DNA from: Cytobacillus gottheilii
GTDB lineage: Bacteria > Bacillota > Bacilli > Bacillales > Cytobacillaceae
Direction: 5' to 3'
Assembly (NCBI RefSeq): GCF_900166665.1
Contig: NZ_LT800494.1
Span: 3,983,136-4,047,135, forward strand
DNA length: 64,000 nt
Of this stretch, positions 7,939 through 15,411 are shown in pieces. Made by a program: the position numbers and the translations under genes. The notes beneath the pieces are model-generated. The model saw nothing but the letters and a program-made list of their open reading frames with translations, was not told the origin of the DNA and did not search any database. Within the stretch, counting starts at the first letter, position 1, and each line of letters starts with the position of its first letter.

Positions 7939-8844
7939 TTGAATTTAATTATGATTATGCTGCCAGTGTTGCTAATTTTTGCTACTGGCTATTTATCGCA
8001 AAAAAAATTCGGCTTTGATATTAAATCCATTTCAAGGATGGCTCTTTATATCATGTCACCGGCACTTGCCTTTCGAACGTTTTATGCAAATGAAATTACG
8101 ATTGATTATTATTATATTTTACTGTTTAGTTTCGGCCTCAACATCATTCTAGCGCTGATCGTTGGAGCAGTAAGCTATTTTACCAAGGCAACTCGGCAGC
8201 AAATGTCCGCCATGATGCTTGGCGGTATTTTTATGAATCAGGGGAACTACGGTGCACCCATTGTTCTTTTTGCCCTTGGTGCAGCAGGCTTTGATTATGC
8301 GGTCATTATGATGGTCTTTCAATCATTTTTAATGAACACAGTTGGATTATTCTTCGCTTCTCTGGGCGGAGAAGAAGGCGCCAGTGTTAAAGAATCTTTA
8401 AGAAGAATGGTAAGAATGCCTGTATTGCATGGCGCCATTTTAGGTGTTCTTCTTCAACTGACTGGAGTAAGTATTCCTGTTAACTTTATGGATGCGATCA
8501 GTTTAGTTGCAGATGCCTCCATTCCCACTGTCATGCTGATACTTGGAATGCAGCTTGCTGTTATTTCAAGAAAAAGAGTGGCGTATCGTTTCGTTTCGAT
8601 TGTTACGGTTATTCGCATGGTGGTTTCACCTATAATCGCCATTATAGTTGTTCATTTTATGCCAATTCCAGAACTGCTTAAGCACGTTTTTATTATACAG
8701 GCAGCGATGCCATCTGCTGCGAATACTACCATGCTCGCAGTACAATTTAACACGGAACCGGATCTGGTATCCTTTACAACCTTTATAACAACTATTTTAA
8801 GTATCATAACCATTCCGCTTATCCTAATTTACATTGGGGTATAG
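7939..8844 (+). CDS. AEC-family permease (auxin efflux carrier-like)
   Basis: Integral membrane transporter of the AEC/YwkB/MleP type. About ten hydrophobic segments are arranged as two halves, with the conserved NQGNYGAPIVLFALG stretch in the first half and QAAMPSAANTTMLAVQF in the second. Substrates in this family are organic anions such as malate; the one here is unknown. I start at TTG 7939, eight bases after GGGGATG; ATG 7951 is the alternative. The same frame stays open upstream into the repeat array, but that part is low complexity and has no ribosome site. Confidence 0.85.
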   Translation: MNLIMIMLPVLLIFATGYLSQKKFGFDIKSISRMALYIMSPALAFRTFYANEITIDYYYILLFSFGLNIILALIVGAVSYFTKATRQQMSAMMLGGIFMNQGNYGAPIVLFALGAAGFDYAVIMMVFQSFLMNTVGLFFASLGGEEGASVKESLRRMVRMPVLHGAILGVLLQLTGVSIPVNFMDAISLVADASIPTVMLILGMQLAVISRKRVAYRFVSIVTVIRMVVSPIIAIIVVHFMPIPELLKHVFIIQAAMPSAANTTMLAVQFNTEPDLVSFTTFITTILSIITIPLILIYIGV

Positions 8845-8885
8845 ACTCTTAAACAGCAGGAAAACGTTGAAAGGTTGTTACCCTA

Positions 8886-9170
8886 ATGAAGATCCTCAAT
8901 CATTCATACCGAAAAAGAGGCGGAATTGAATTTAGTTTTGCCGAGTTTCCAAATTCAAAAGTCCTTCTGGTGCCGATAAAAAATTATTATTTTGTTAAAT
9001 CTGTGCGCTGGAGTTCAAAAGACGTTCCTGTTACTCGGAGAGATTTAGAGATGATGGAAATTGCCGTGAATGACCTGTTGGGGACAATCGATTTTTATAA
9101 GCAAAGGAAAGCACGATTAACCAAAGATTATAAAGTAACAGCTAAAAACAAGGACAGAGATGATTCGTAA
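8886..9170 (+). CDS. Small conserved-looking protein of unknown function
   Basis: 94 residues, basic C-terminus, no membrane segment or signal peptide. The middle (FAEFPNSKVLLVPIKNYYFV) looks like a beta-rich strand pair and the rest is helical (RRDLEMMEIAVNDLLGTIDF). It follows the AEC permease by 41 bp on the same strand and probably shares its transcript; its stop lies inside the terminator hairpin. The ribosome site (GAAAGG) is weak. Confidence 0.6.
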   Translation: MKILNHSYRKRGGIEFSFAEFPNSKVLLVPIKNYYFVKSVRWSSKDVPVTRRDLEMMEIAVNDLLGTIDFYKQRKARLTKDYKVTAKNKDRDDS

Positions 9171-9193
9171 TTACGATTCCTCTGTCCTTTTTT
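9152..9193 (+). terminator. Terminator overlapping the end of the small gene
   Basis: GGACAGAG and CTCTGTCC close a long hairpin followed by TTTTTTA; the stop codon of the preceding gene is inside it. Confidence 0.8.
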
Positions 9194-9217
9194 ATGTTAA
9201 TCATCCAAACCCAACTT

Positions 9218-9420
9218 TTAGGTTCTCTTCTGAGCGATGGCTTTAAAACTCACATCTTAGAGAGGCAATTTAGTACTATGCCTGTTGATGAAAACGAAAG
9301 AGGGCAAGACTCCTGCAGAACGAGGAGACTCTGCATCCGCCCCGCCGAAAGGCATGTACTTTCAAGGGGAATCTTTGTCCATTTAAGTTAAAAGCAACAA
9401 AGTTTGCGAAAAGAGCCTAA
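9218..9420. mobile_element. MITE-like element with TTAGG-type inverted ends, about 203 bp
   Basis: Left end TTAGGTTCTCTTC and right end GAAAAGAGCCTAA are imperfect inverted repeats (10 of 13 match). The interior has no convincing gene. It contains the AACTTTGTTGCTTTTAAC-type sequence (reverse strand) often seen between Bacillaceae genes. No clear target-site duplication is visible. It fills the gap between the previous terminator and the DUF3231 gene. Confidence 0.55.
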
Positions 9421-9488
9421 TTTATACTCATAAGTATTTATAACTAGCGGATACTACCCATATGTAAAAATTATAAGGAGGGAACGAA

Positions 9489-10478
9489 GTGGAGGATAAA
9501 ACTAAACTGACAGCAAGTGAATTATCAGTTTTATTTGGTTCATATATGGCAGAATCAGTATCTATTTGTGTTTTAAGCTATTTTCTTCAGCATGTTCAAA
9601 GTTCTGCAATAAAGCCTTATATCCAGTCTGGGCTTGAATTATCACAATCAAATTACAATTTCATTGAAAATATATTTGTTTCAGAGGAAATCCCTGTCCC
9701 AGATGGCTTTACAGAAAAAGACGTAAACATCCACGCTGAACGCTTATATACCGATGAATTTATCCTGCATTATACTATGAATATTGGGCTAATGGGGGTA
9801 AATGCTTATAGCAGCGCTCTTCCTAATGCCGCCAGAAAGGATCTTCGGGCATTTTATTCTTCATGTCTCCTATCAAGCACAAATCTCTTTAATCAAGGTA
9901 TTGATATTGCCCAAGATATGGGGAATTATATTCTAGCTCCTTATATTCCTTATCCAAATGGAGTAGAGTACATCCATTCCAAAAGGTTTTTGGGAGGATG
10001 GTTTGGCGAACAAAGACCTTTAACCTCCGTCGAAATTTCCCATCTCTTTACGAACTTATATCGAAATATGCTCGGTTCTGTGTTGCTGATGGGCTTTGCT
10101 CAAACTGCTAATACGCCTGAAGTTAAAAAGTTTTTGAAAAGAGGCACTGAATTAGCAAAACATCATTGCGATGTGTTTTCCGAGTTTCTAAAAGAAAGTG
10201 ATCTCTTCCCGCCGGCAAATTCAAGTATTTCAGCTACCGCTTCCACAGAACCAGTTTTTTCGGATAAGCTCATTATGTTCCATACCAAAGCCTTATACTC
10301 TGCTGGCATCGCCTTTTACGGAGCAAGTGTTGGAGCAAGCGGGAGAAAAGATTTAATTACTGCTTATACAAGGCTTATTGCCGAGGTGGCAGATTATTCA
10401 AAGGATGGCGTCAGTATCTCAATTGAAAGACAATGGCTTGAAAAACCTCCTTCAGCTCCAGATCGTAAAAATCTTTAA
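9489..10478 (+). CDS. DUF3231-family protein
   Basis: 329 residues in two similar all-helical halves: about 1-165, starting LTASELSVLFGSYMAES, and about 170-325, starting LTSVEISHLFTNLYRNM. This repeat is typical of DUF3231, a ferritin-like family common in spore-formers. His/Glu residues recur (YTDEFILHYT, IMFHTKALY), but metal binding is not shown. The start is GTG at 9489 with an ideal AAGGAGGG site. It is monocistronic. Function is unknown; a link to spore coat-type proteins is only suggested by the family's distribution. Confidence 0.8.
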   Translation: MEDKTKLTASELSVLFGSYMAESVSICVLSYFLQHVQSSAIKPYIQSGLELSQSNYNFIENIFVSEEIPVPDGFTEKDVNIHAERLYTDEFILHYTMNIGLMGVNAYSSALPNAARKDLRAFYSSCLLSSTNLFNQGIDIAQDMGNYILAPYIPYPNGVEYIHSKRFLGGWFGEQRPLTSVEISHLFTNLYRNMLGSVLLMGFAQTANTPEVKKFLKRGTELAKHHCDVFSEFLKESDLFPPANSSISATASTEPVFSDKLIMFHTKALYSAGIAFYGASVGASGRKDLITAYTRLIAEVADYSKDGVSISIERQWLEKPPSAPDRKNL

Positions 10479-10485
10479 GTTGAGA

Positions 10486-10530
10486 CCTCAAGCAGTGGAT
10501 ATTTGTTTTTTTCCCGCTGCTTGAGGTTTC
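10486..10530. terminator. Hairpin between convergent ORFs
   Basis: CCTCAAGCAG and CTGCTTGAGG pair. T-rich sequence lies in the loop and after the stem, so it may serve both strands. Confidence 0.6.
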
Positions 10531-10539
10531 AGCGTTTTA

Positions 10540-10725
10540 CTATCTCTTTCCGTTTAGATTTATCAACTTCTCTGCTAATGAAATTCTTATATCGAGATGA
10601 AAAATGCAGTCAAAAATTATCATATTCACAGGTGTTTTGATTCGCAGTTCATGTGATTTTTCCCACATCATACAATCTTTAAATTTATTATTCTTATAAA
10701 CTTCTTTTCCCTTGCAAAAAAGCAT
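10540..10725 (-). CDS. Possible 61-residue protein of unknown function
   Basis: Starts at ATG 10725 after AAAGGAAAAGG. It has two cysteines and mixed charge, with no recognised motif. The ribosome site and its own strand between two plus-strand genes are the only support, so it may be spurious. Confidence 0.35.
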   Translation of the reverse strand: MLFCKGKEVYKNNKFKDCMMWEKSHELRIKTPVNMIIFDCIFHLDIRISLAEKLINLNGKR

Positions 10726-10812
10726 TAACCTTTTCCTTTCATGCCCATTAATACTATTTTTGTATATCTTATAAGCTTTTGTTCAAAATTTAGTCAAAAC
10801 TTTATTACAAGA

Positions 10813-10830
10813 TTGTGAAATTAATCACAA
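10813..10830 (+). promoter_or_regulatory. Fnr/Rex-like operator upstream of doxX gene
   Basis: TTGTGAAATTAATCACAA. It fits the Bacillus Fnr box (TGTGA-N6-TCACA) exactly and the Rex site (TTGTGAA-N4-TTCACAA) with one mismatch. A TATATT at 10859 could be the -10, placing the site just upstream of the -35. The start codon is 84 bp downstream. Confidence 0.6.
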
Positions 10831-10913
10831 TATTAGTGAGGAAAATCTGCTCTCATGTTATATTTTAAGTGTAATCAATAACATAATTCTTATCAGTGAA
10901 AGGAAGATGTAAG

Positions 10914-11429
10914 ATGATTAACAATTGGCTAAGAGAAAATAACATTGCCGCTGCTCTATTAACTGTTATTCGTGTATACTGGGGTTATTTATGGCTCACT
11001 GCAGGCTGGGGGAAAATTACAGGAGGATTTGATTCAACCGGTTTCTTAACAAACGCCGCTGCGAATCCTGTTACAGGACCAGATGGCGGACCCGTTTTTG
11101 GATGGTACAGCAGTTTCCTTGAAAGCTTTGCCTTACCAAATGCAGAACTATTTAACTTTATCATTCCTTGGGGAGAGTTTTTAGTAGGACTTGGATTAAT
11201 TCTAGGCTGCTTAACAACTGCAGCTGCATTCTTTGGATTAATGATGAACTTCTCTTTCTTGCTGGCTGGAACCATTTCTCATAATCCGACAGATATCTTA
11301 ATGGGAGTCTTTATAGTAGCAGCAGGATATAATGCTGGTAAATTTGGACTTGATCATTATGTATTACCTTTTCTTCGCAAGCAATTTAACAGAGCAAAAG
11401 ATAGCGACACAAGCACTAGCCGGGCTTAA
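10914..11429 (+). CDS. DoxX-family membrane protein
   Basis: 171-residue protein with four hydrophobic segments. The DoxX signature VIRVYWGYLWLTAGWGKITG is near the N-terminus. Between the first two segments is a polar loop (FDSTGFLTNAAANPVTG, then PDGGPVFGWYSSFLES), as in the large subunit of archaeal thiosulfate:quinone oxidoreductase. Bacillus relatives respond to thiol or redox stress. ATG 10914 has an AAGGAAG site; an in-frame ATG at 10896 is less suitable. The Fnr/Rex-like box upstream supports redox control. The redox partner and substrate are unknown. Confidence 0.82.
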   Translation: MINNWLRENNIAAALLTVIRVYWGYLWLTAGWGKITGGFDSTGFLTNAAANPVTGPDGGPVFGWYSSFLESFALPNAELFNFIIPWGEFLVGLGLILGCLTTAAAFFGLMMNFSFLLAGTISHNPTDILMGVFIVAAGYNAGKFGLDHYVLPFLRKQFNRAKDSDTSTSRA

Positions 11430-11450
11430 CACTTCCTTGATATAAATAAA

Positions 11451-11487
11451 AGAGCCATCAATCTTTAGGTTGATGGCTCTTTACTTT
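11451..11487 (+). terminator. Terminator of the DoxX gene
   Basis: AGAGCCATCAA and TTGATGGCTCT make an 11-bp stem followed by TTACTTTAG. Confidence 0.8.
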
Positions 11488-11909
11488 AGCTATTTTTTTA
11501 AGAGATCACTCAATATACTCACTTTCCGACTAAGCGGGTACTGATTAAGCAGAAGGAGACTGGCTCCCAACCGTTTCAATATTGTCTTTAAATTTCTTCA
11601 AAAAAGCGAGCATTACAAATGTATAAATAGACGGAGGAATTCCGCTTAAATTATAAAATCATTTAAAATGTGCTTAAATAGACAGAGTAATTCCGTCTAA
11701 CTAACCTAAAAACGTGTAAATAAAAGGTTTTATTCAAATTAACGGGAAAATCTCCTCTTATTCCGCCAGTAAATAGCTCAATTCTGGAAATAAGGGTAAA
11801 TTCTCCGCTTATTTCACCGGTTTCTTCATAAAAGAAAAAAGTAAGATAAGTACACAGCTTTTCTCTTTCTAGTGATTACTAAGAACAACAATCGCTCAGA
11901 AAAGAGCCT
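11488..11909. repeat. Gene-free stretch with several GGAATTCCG-type dyads
   Basis: No gene is seen. At least four related segments occur, about 40-60 bp apart: AAATAGACGGAGGAATTCCG near 11625, AAATAGACAGAGTAATTCCG near 11677, a CTCCTCTTATTCCGCC segment near 11752, and GGGTAAATTCTCCGCTTATT near 11794. They pair internally (CGGAAT/ATTCCG) and look like the small dyad repeats of Bacillaceae intergenic regions. The right part (11866-11911) shares about 45 bp with 40668-40708. Confidence 0.5.
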
Positions 11910-11946
11910 AAAGAAAAGACAATGCACTGAATCTCCCGCATTGTCT
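11910..11946 (-). terminator. Terminator of the ferredoxin reductase gene
   Basis: On the minus strand AGACAATGC and GCATTGTCT pair, followed by TTTTCTTT. Confidence 0.8.
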
Positions 11947-11957
11947 AGACATTTCCC

Positions 11958-13007
11958 TTACTGTATTAATTCTTTTACCAGCTCCCGGTTTCGCTGCTTA
12001 AATGCATCATTATGAGACGAAACCATTGCATATTTTAAGGCATCTGGCTGAATATATTGTTTTGCCATGTTTACGGCGTTGGCTGCATCCTGAAAAGCTC
12101 CTGCAATTAAGTGAAGCTTGCCGTCATGCTTTAGGATATCTCCTGCAGCATAAAGCCCAGGAACAGATGACTCACTGTTTGCAGAACCTTTAACGTAGAA
12201 GTTTTCTTCCATTTCTATTTGAAGTTCGCTATTTTGAAGGAGGTCGCTATCGCGTTCATATCCATGATTGATAATGACTTCATCAATATCCAGATATGTA
12301 ACCTCTCCTGTTTCACTATTGGTTAATTCCACTTGCTGGATCAATTCATGATTTTCGCTGGCAATCAGCTTTGAAATCGTTGAATTAAAATAGCAGTCAA
12401 CAGAACTGTCCATCAGTTGCGTAATCTGTGCTTCGTGTCCATTCAGTGAATCCTTTCTATAGGTCAGATACACCTTTTTAGCAATGGACTCCAGTTCATT
12501 TGCCCAGTCAATCGCTGAATTTCCCCCGCCTGAGATGACGACTGTTTTATCTTTAAAATGCTGTAAGGATTTTACGGTATAATTTAGATTTGCAATTTCA
12601 AAACGCTCTGCACCTTCAATATCAAGCTTTTGAGGTGTTAGAATTCCGCCTCCAACTGCAACTATCACTGTTTTAGAGTAATGAATAGCTCCAGAAGCTG
12701 TTTTTAAAATAAAGATTCCATCTTCATCTCTGCTGACCGAAACGATTTTTTCATTTAATACAACTTCAGGATCAAACGTTAATCCCTGTTTTACTAATTG
12801 CTCAATCAGCTTTGCTCCGGGAATTGGCGATAAGCCGCCCACATCCCAGATCATCTTTTCCGGATAAACATGTATTTTACCGCCAAGCTGAGGCTGAAAT
12901 TCAATTATTTTCGTTTTCATTTCTCTTAGTCCACTATAAAATGCTGAATAAAGACCAGCAGGACCACCGCCAATAATCGTTACATCAAACAATTCCTCTA
13001 TGTTCAT
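11958..13007 (-). CDS. Ferredoxin/flavodoxin-NADP+ reductase, type 2 (YcgT/YumC-like)
   Basis: FAD enzyme moving electrons between NADPH and ferredoxin or flavodoxin. The FAD-binding motif IIGGGPAGLYSAFY is at residues 11-24. The NADPH site VISGGGNSAIDWANEL is near 157-172, and the second FAD motif VPGLYAAGDI near 282-291. The length of 349 aa is typical of the thioredoxin reductase-like FNR type that lacks the CxxC. A Fur box 31 bp upstream indicates induction on iron limitation, when reduction of ferric siderophore or flavodoxin would be needed. It is divergent from the siderophore ABC ATPase. Confidence 0.9.
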   Translation of the reverse strand: MNIEELFDVTIIGGGPAGLYSAFYSGLREMKTKIIEFQPQLGGKIHVYPEKMIWDVGGLSPIPGAKLIEQLVKQGLTFDPEVVLNEKIVSVSRDEDGIFILKTASGAIHYSKTVIVAVGGGILTPQKLDIEGAERFEIANLNYTVKSLQHFKDKTVVISGGGNSAIDWANELESIAKKVYLTYRKDSLNGHEAQITQLMDSSVDCYFNSTISKLIASENHELIQQVELTNSETGEVTYLDIDEVIINHGYERDSDLLQNSELQIEMEENFYVKGSANSESSVPGLYAAGDILKHDGKLHLIAGAFQDAANAVNMAKQYIQPDALKYAMVSSHNDAFKQRNRELVKELIQ

Positions 13008-13037
13008 GTCCTTTCACTCCTCAGCTCGCATTAAAAT

Positions 13038-13052
13038 TGATAATCATTCTCA
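13038..13052 (-). promoter_or_regulatory. Fur box of the ferredoxin reductase gene
   Basis: TGATAATCATTCTCA fits the 7-1-7 Fur consensus with one mismatch and lies 31 bp upstream of the reductase start. Confidence 0.75.
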
Positions 13053-13159
13053 CTATACTATACATCTTTTGAGAATATTTTTCAACTGTGTTTGTGAACG
13101 TTTTTCAACATCTGTTGACTTCTATTATTGATAAGTTTATAGTTAAATAGCAGTTATAT

Positions 13160-13174
13160 TGAGAATCATTATCA
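13160..13174 (+). promoter_or_regulatory. Fur box of the siderophore ABC ATPase gene
   Basis: TGAGAATCATTATCA is a 7-1-7 Fur site with one mismatch, 43 bp upstream of the ATPase start. It extends into a longer GAATCATTATCATTATTT tract. Confidence 0.8.
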
Positions 13175-13216
13175 TTATTTATATACATTCTAATCTACAC
13201 ATACTGGAGGGCTATT

Positions 13217-14053
13217 ATGGTTCGCCTATATACAAAGGATTTAAACATTGGATACGGTGAACGTCTAATCGTAAAGGACCTCACTGCTTCTATTCCAGAT
13301 AAACAAATTACAACCATTATTGGTGCTAACGGCTGCGGCAAATCAACATTGCTAAAAGCTATAACTCGGATCATTTCTCATCAATCGGGAACTGTCATTC
13401 TTGACGGTGAAAATATTGCTAAAGAAAACACAAAATTATTGGCAAAAAAAATGGCGATTCTTCCTCAAACACCTGAGAGTGCCAGCGGCTTAACCGTAGG
13501 TGAGCTTGTCTCTTATGGCAGATTTCCTCACCAGACTGGATTTGGAAGACTGACTAAAAGAGATTATGAAGTGATTGACTGGGCATTAGAAGTCACGGGA
13601 ACAGCTGAATTCAAATCCCGCTCTGTTGATGCTCTTTCTGGCGGCCAAAGACAGCGTGTCTGGATTGCGATGGCCCTGGCTCAAGAAACAGAGATCATTT
13701 TCTTGGATGAACCTACAACTTATTTGGACATGGCTCATCAGCTTGAAGTGCTTGAGCTTCTTCAAAAGCTAAATAGAGAACAGGAACGTACCATCGTAAT
13801 GGTGCTTCATGACTTAAATCAGGCTGCTCGTTTTGCAGATTACTTAATTGCTTTAAAAGATGGCGAGATTGTCAAAGCAGGGTCATGTGAAGAAGTGGTT
13901 ACCCAAGATGTGTTAAGAAATGTTTTTCATATCGATGCACTAATTGGACGTGATCCTCGTACAAACAAACCAATGTGTATAACATATGATCTTGTCCGCG
14001 ACGAATCACAAAGTTTAAAACAGCCTATATTATCAGTGGCAGGAGCACTTTAA
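13217..14053 (+). CDS. Iron-siderophore ABC transporter ATP-binding protein (YusV/FecE-like)
   Basis: Powers uptake of ferric siderophores through FecCD-type permeases. The Walker A GANGCGKST is at about 39-47, the signature LSGGQRQRVWIAMALAQ at about 140-156, Walker B IIFLDEPT at about 161-168, and a switch His at VLHDLN. The protein is 278 aa. It has no permease beside it, as for B. subtilis YusV, which serves several importers; the permease pair at 18.5-20.5 kb also lacks an ATPase, so this may supply it. The Fur box upstream supports iron control. Confidence 0.9.
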   Translation: MVRLYTKDLNIGYGERLIVKDLTASIPDKQITTIIGANGCGKSTLLKAITRIISHQSGTVILDGENIAKENTKLLAKKMAILPQTPESASGLTVGELVSYGRFPHQTGFGRLTKRDYEVIDWALEVTGTAEFKSRSVDALSGGQRQRVWIAMALAQETEIIFLDEPTTYLDMAHQLEVLELLQKLNREQERTIVMVLHDLNQAARFADYLIALKDGEIVKAGSCEEVVTQDVLRNVFHIDALIGRDPRTNKPMCITYDLVRDESQSLKQPILSVAGAL

Positions 14054-14064
14054 TTAGCTCCAGC

Positions 14065-14099
14065 AGAGGGATTCCCAAAACGGATTCCTCTTTTTTTTA
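14065..14099 (+). terminator. Terminator of the ABC ATPase gene
   Basis: A GAGGGATTCC / GGATTCCTC hairpin followed by eight T residues. Confidence 0.8.
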
Positions 14100-14260
14100 T
14101 TTAAAAAAGTATCTAAGGTATGCACATTCACTATCTGCTGGGGTTATCCCTTAAATATCGTTATTCATAAGGCGGAAATAAACGGGCTAATAAATGGACA
14201 AATAGAAGCATATATCGTATCTTAAACACAAAATCTAACGCAGTGAATTGAGGTTTATGT

Positions 14261-15370
14261 ATGAAACGAATTTTAGGCTTTGCTGTTTTTATTCTTATAT
14301 ATACTGCCATCGCTTTTTATATTAGCTGGAATGGCTGGGTTTGGCTTCACACCGTTTTTGGATTCCAAAACCAATGGCTTTTTGCTTTCCTTTCAGGACT
14401 TTTATTTTTTTCATATCTCATTGGGCAAAGTTCTAAACGACTCTCTCTTTTTCGGATGATCGGATCTTATTGGTTCGCAGTCCTTCAATACGCCCTTTTA
14501 ATTCTCCCAATCGCTAATATTTCCGTATGGTTATTACAAATTAGCGGAGTTCGTTCAGAGGATGCTATTACATGGGTTGGTTTCATCGTCTTTATCATTT
14601 TCATTTTTCTGTTCCTGTATGGTTCCTATAACGCCTATTCTCCAGTTGTTCGCACCTACAAAGTTCAGCTTAATGAACAAATCAAGCATTTTGACTCTCT
14701 AACAATTGCTATGGCCTCTGATATGCACTTTGGCCATTTGTCAGGTTTAGCACATGCACGCCGATTAGTAAAAGAAATCAATCATCTTCAGCCTGATCTC
14801 ATTTTGCTTCCGGGTGACATTATTGATGACGATCCAGCAGCTTTTATCCGTAAAAATATGGGGGACGTGCTAAAGGAACTATCTGCACCGCTTGGAATTT
14901 ATGGCGTACTTGGCAATCATGAATATTATGGTGGCGCCATTCCTCAGTTTATCAAAGAGATGGAGCGGGTCGGCATACGTATATTGCAAGATGAAGTCCT
15001 ATCGATTAAAGATTCCTTTCACCTTGTCGGCAGGAAAGATAAAACAGACAAACAGCGAAAATCAATTCTCGAGCTAACAAATGATTTGAACAAAGACATG
15101 CCGATCATCATGATGGATCATCAGCCAGCGGAAATTAAAAAAGCTGAAGAACATGGTGTTGATATCCTTTTAAGCGGACATACACACAGGGGGCAAATGG
15201 CACCAAATCACCTTATTACGAGAAGAATCTTTGACTTAGACTGGGGATACCGCCAATTTGGCAAATTGCATGCAATCGTATCCTCTGGATATGGATTCTG
15301 GGGTCCTCCAATTCGGATCGGCAGCCGTTCGGAAGTTATTAAAATTGAAGTGAGCACAAACAATCATTAA
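14261..15370 (+). CDS. Membrane metallophosphoesterase (YkoQ/YpbG type)
   Basis: Calcineurin-like phosphoesterase anchored by four N-terminal membrane segments (about 1-125). The catalytic domain at about 145-365 keeps all five metal-binding blocks: SDMHFGH, GDIIDD, GNHE, a DHQP His and GHTHRGQ. The two-metal site is therefore intact. Relatives act on nucleotides or lipid-linked phosphates; the substrate is unknown. The ribosome site at ATG 14261 is weak (TTGAGG). It is monocistronic and ends in a bidirectional terminator shared with the convergent GGDEF gene. Confidence 0.85.
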   Translation: MKRILGFAVFILIYTAIAFYISWNGWVWLHTVFGFQNQWLFAFLSGLLFFSYLIGQSSKRLSLFRMIGSYWFAVLQYALLILPIANISVWLLQISGVRSEDAITWVGFIVFIIFIFLFLYGSYNAYSPVVRTYKVQLNEQIKHFDSLTIAMASDMHFGHLSGLAHARRLVKEINHLQPDLILLPGDIIDDDPAAFIRKNMGDVLKELSAPLGIYGVLGNHEYYGGAIPQFIKEMERVGIRILQDEVLSIKDSFHLVGRKDKTDKQRKSILELTNDLNKDMPIIMMDHQPAEIKKAEEHGVDILLSGHTHRGQMAPNHLITRRIFDLDWGYRQFGKLHAIVSSGYGFWGPPIRIGSRSEVIKIEVSTNNH

Positions 15371-15375
15371 GCAGA

Positions 15376-15411
15376 AAAGGCCATCTCCATTGGATAGAGA
15401 TGGCCTTTATT
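15376..15411. terminator. Bidirectional terminator between convergent genes
   Basis: AAGGCCATCTC and GAGATGGCCTT form an 11-bp stem, with T-rich sequence downstream on the plus strand and AAAAGG-type sequence giving U-rich RNA on the minus strand. Confidence 0.8.

Noticed and set aside
9194-9391. 65-residue plus-strand frame
   Set aside because: It lies inside the MITE-like element, has no ribosome site and begins in a terminator T run.
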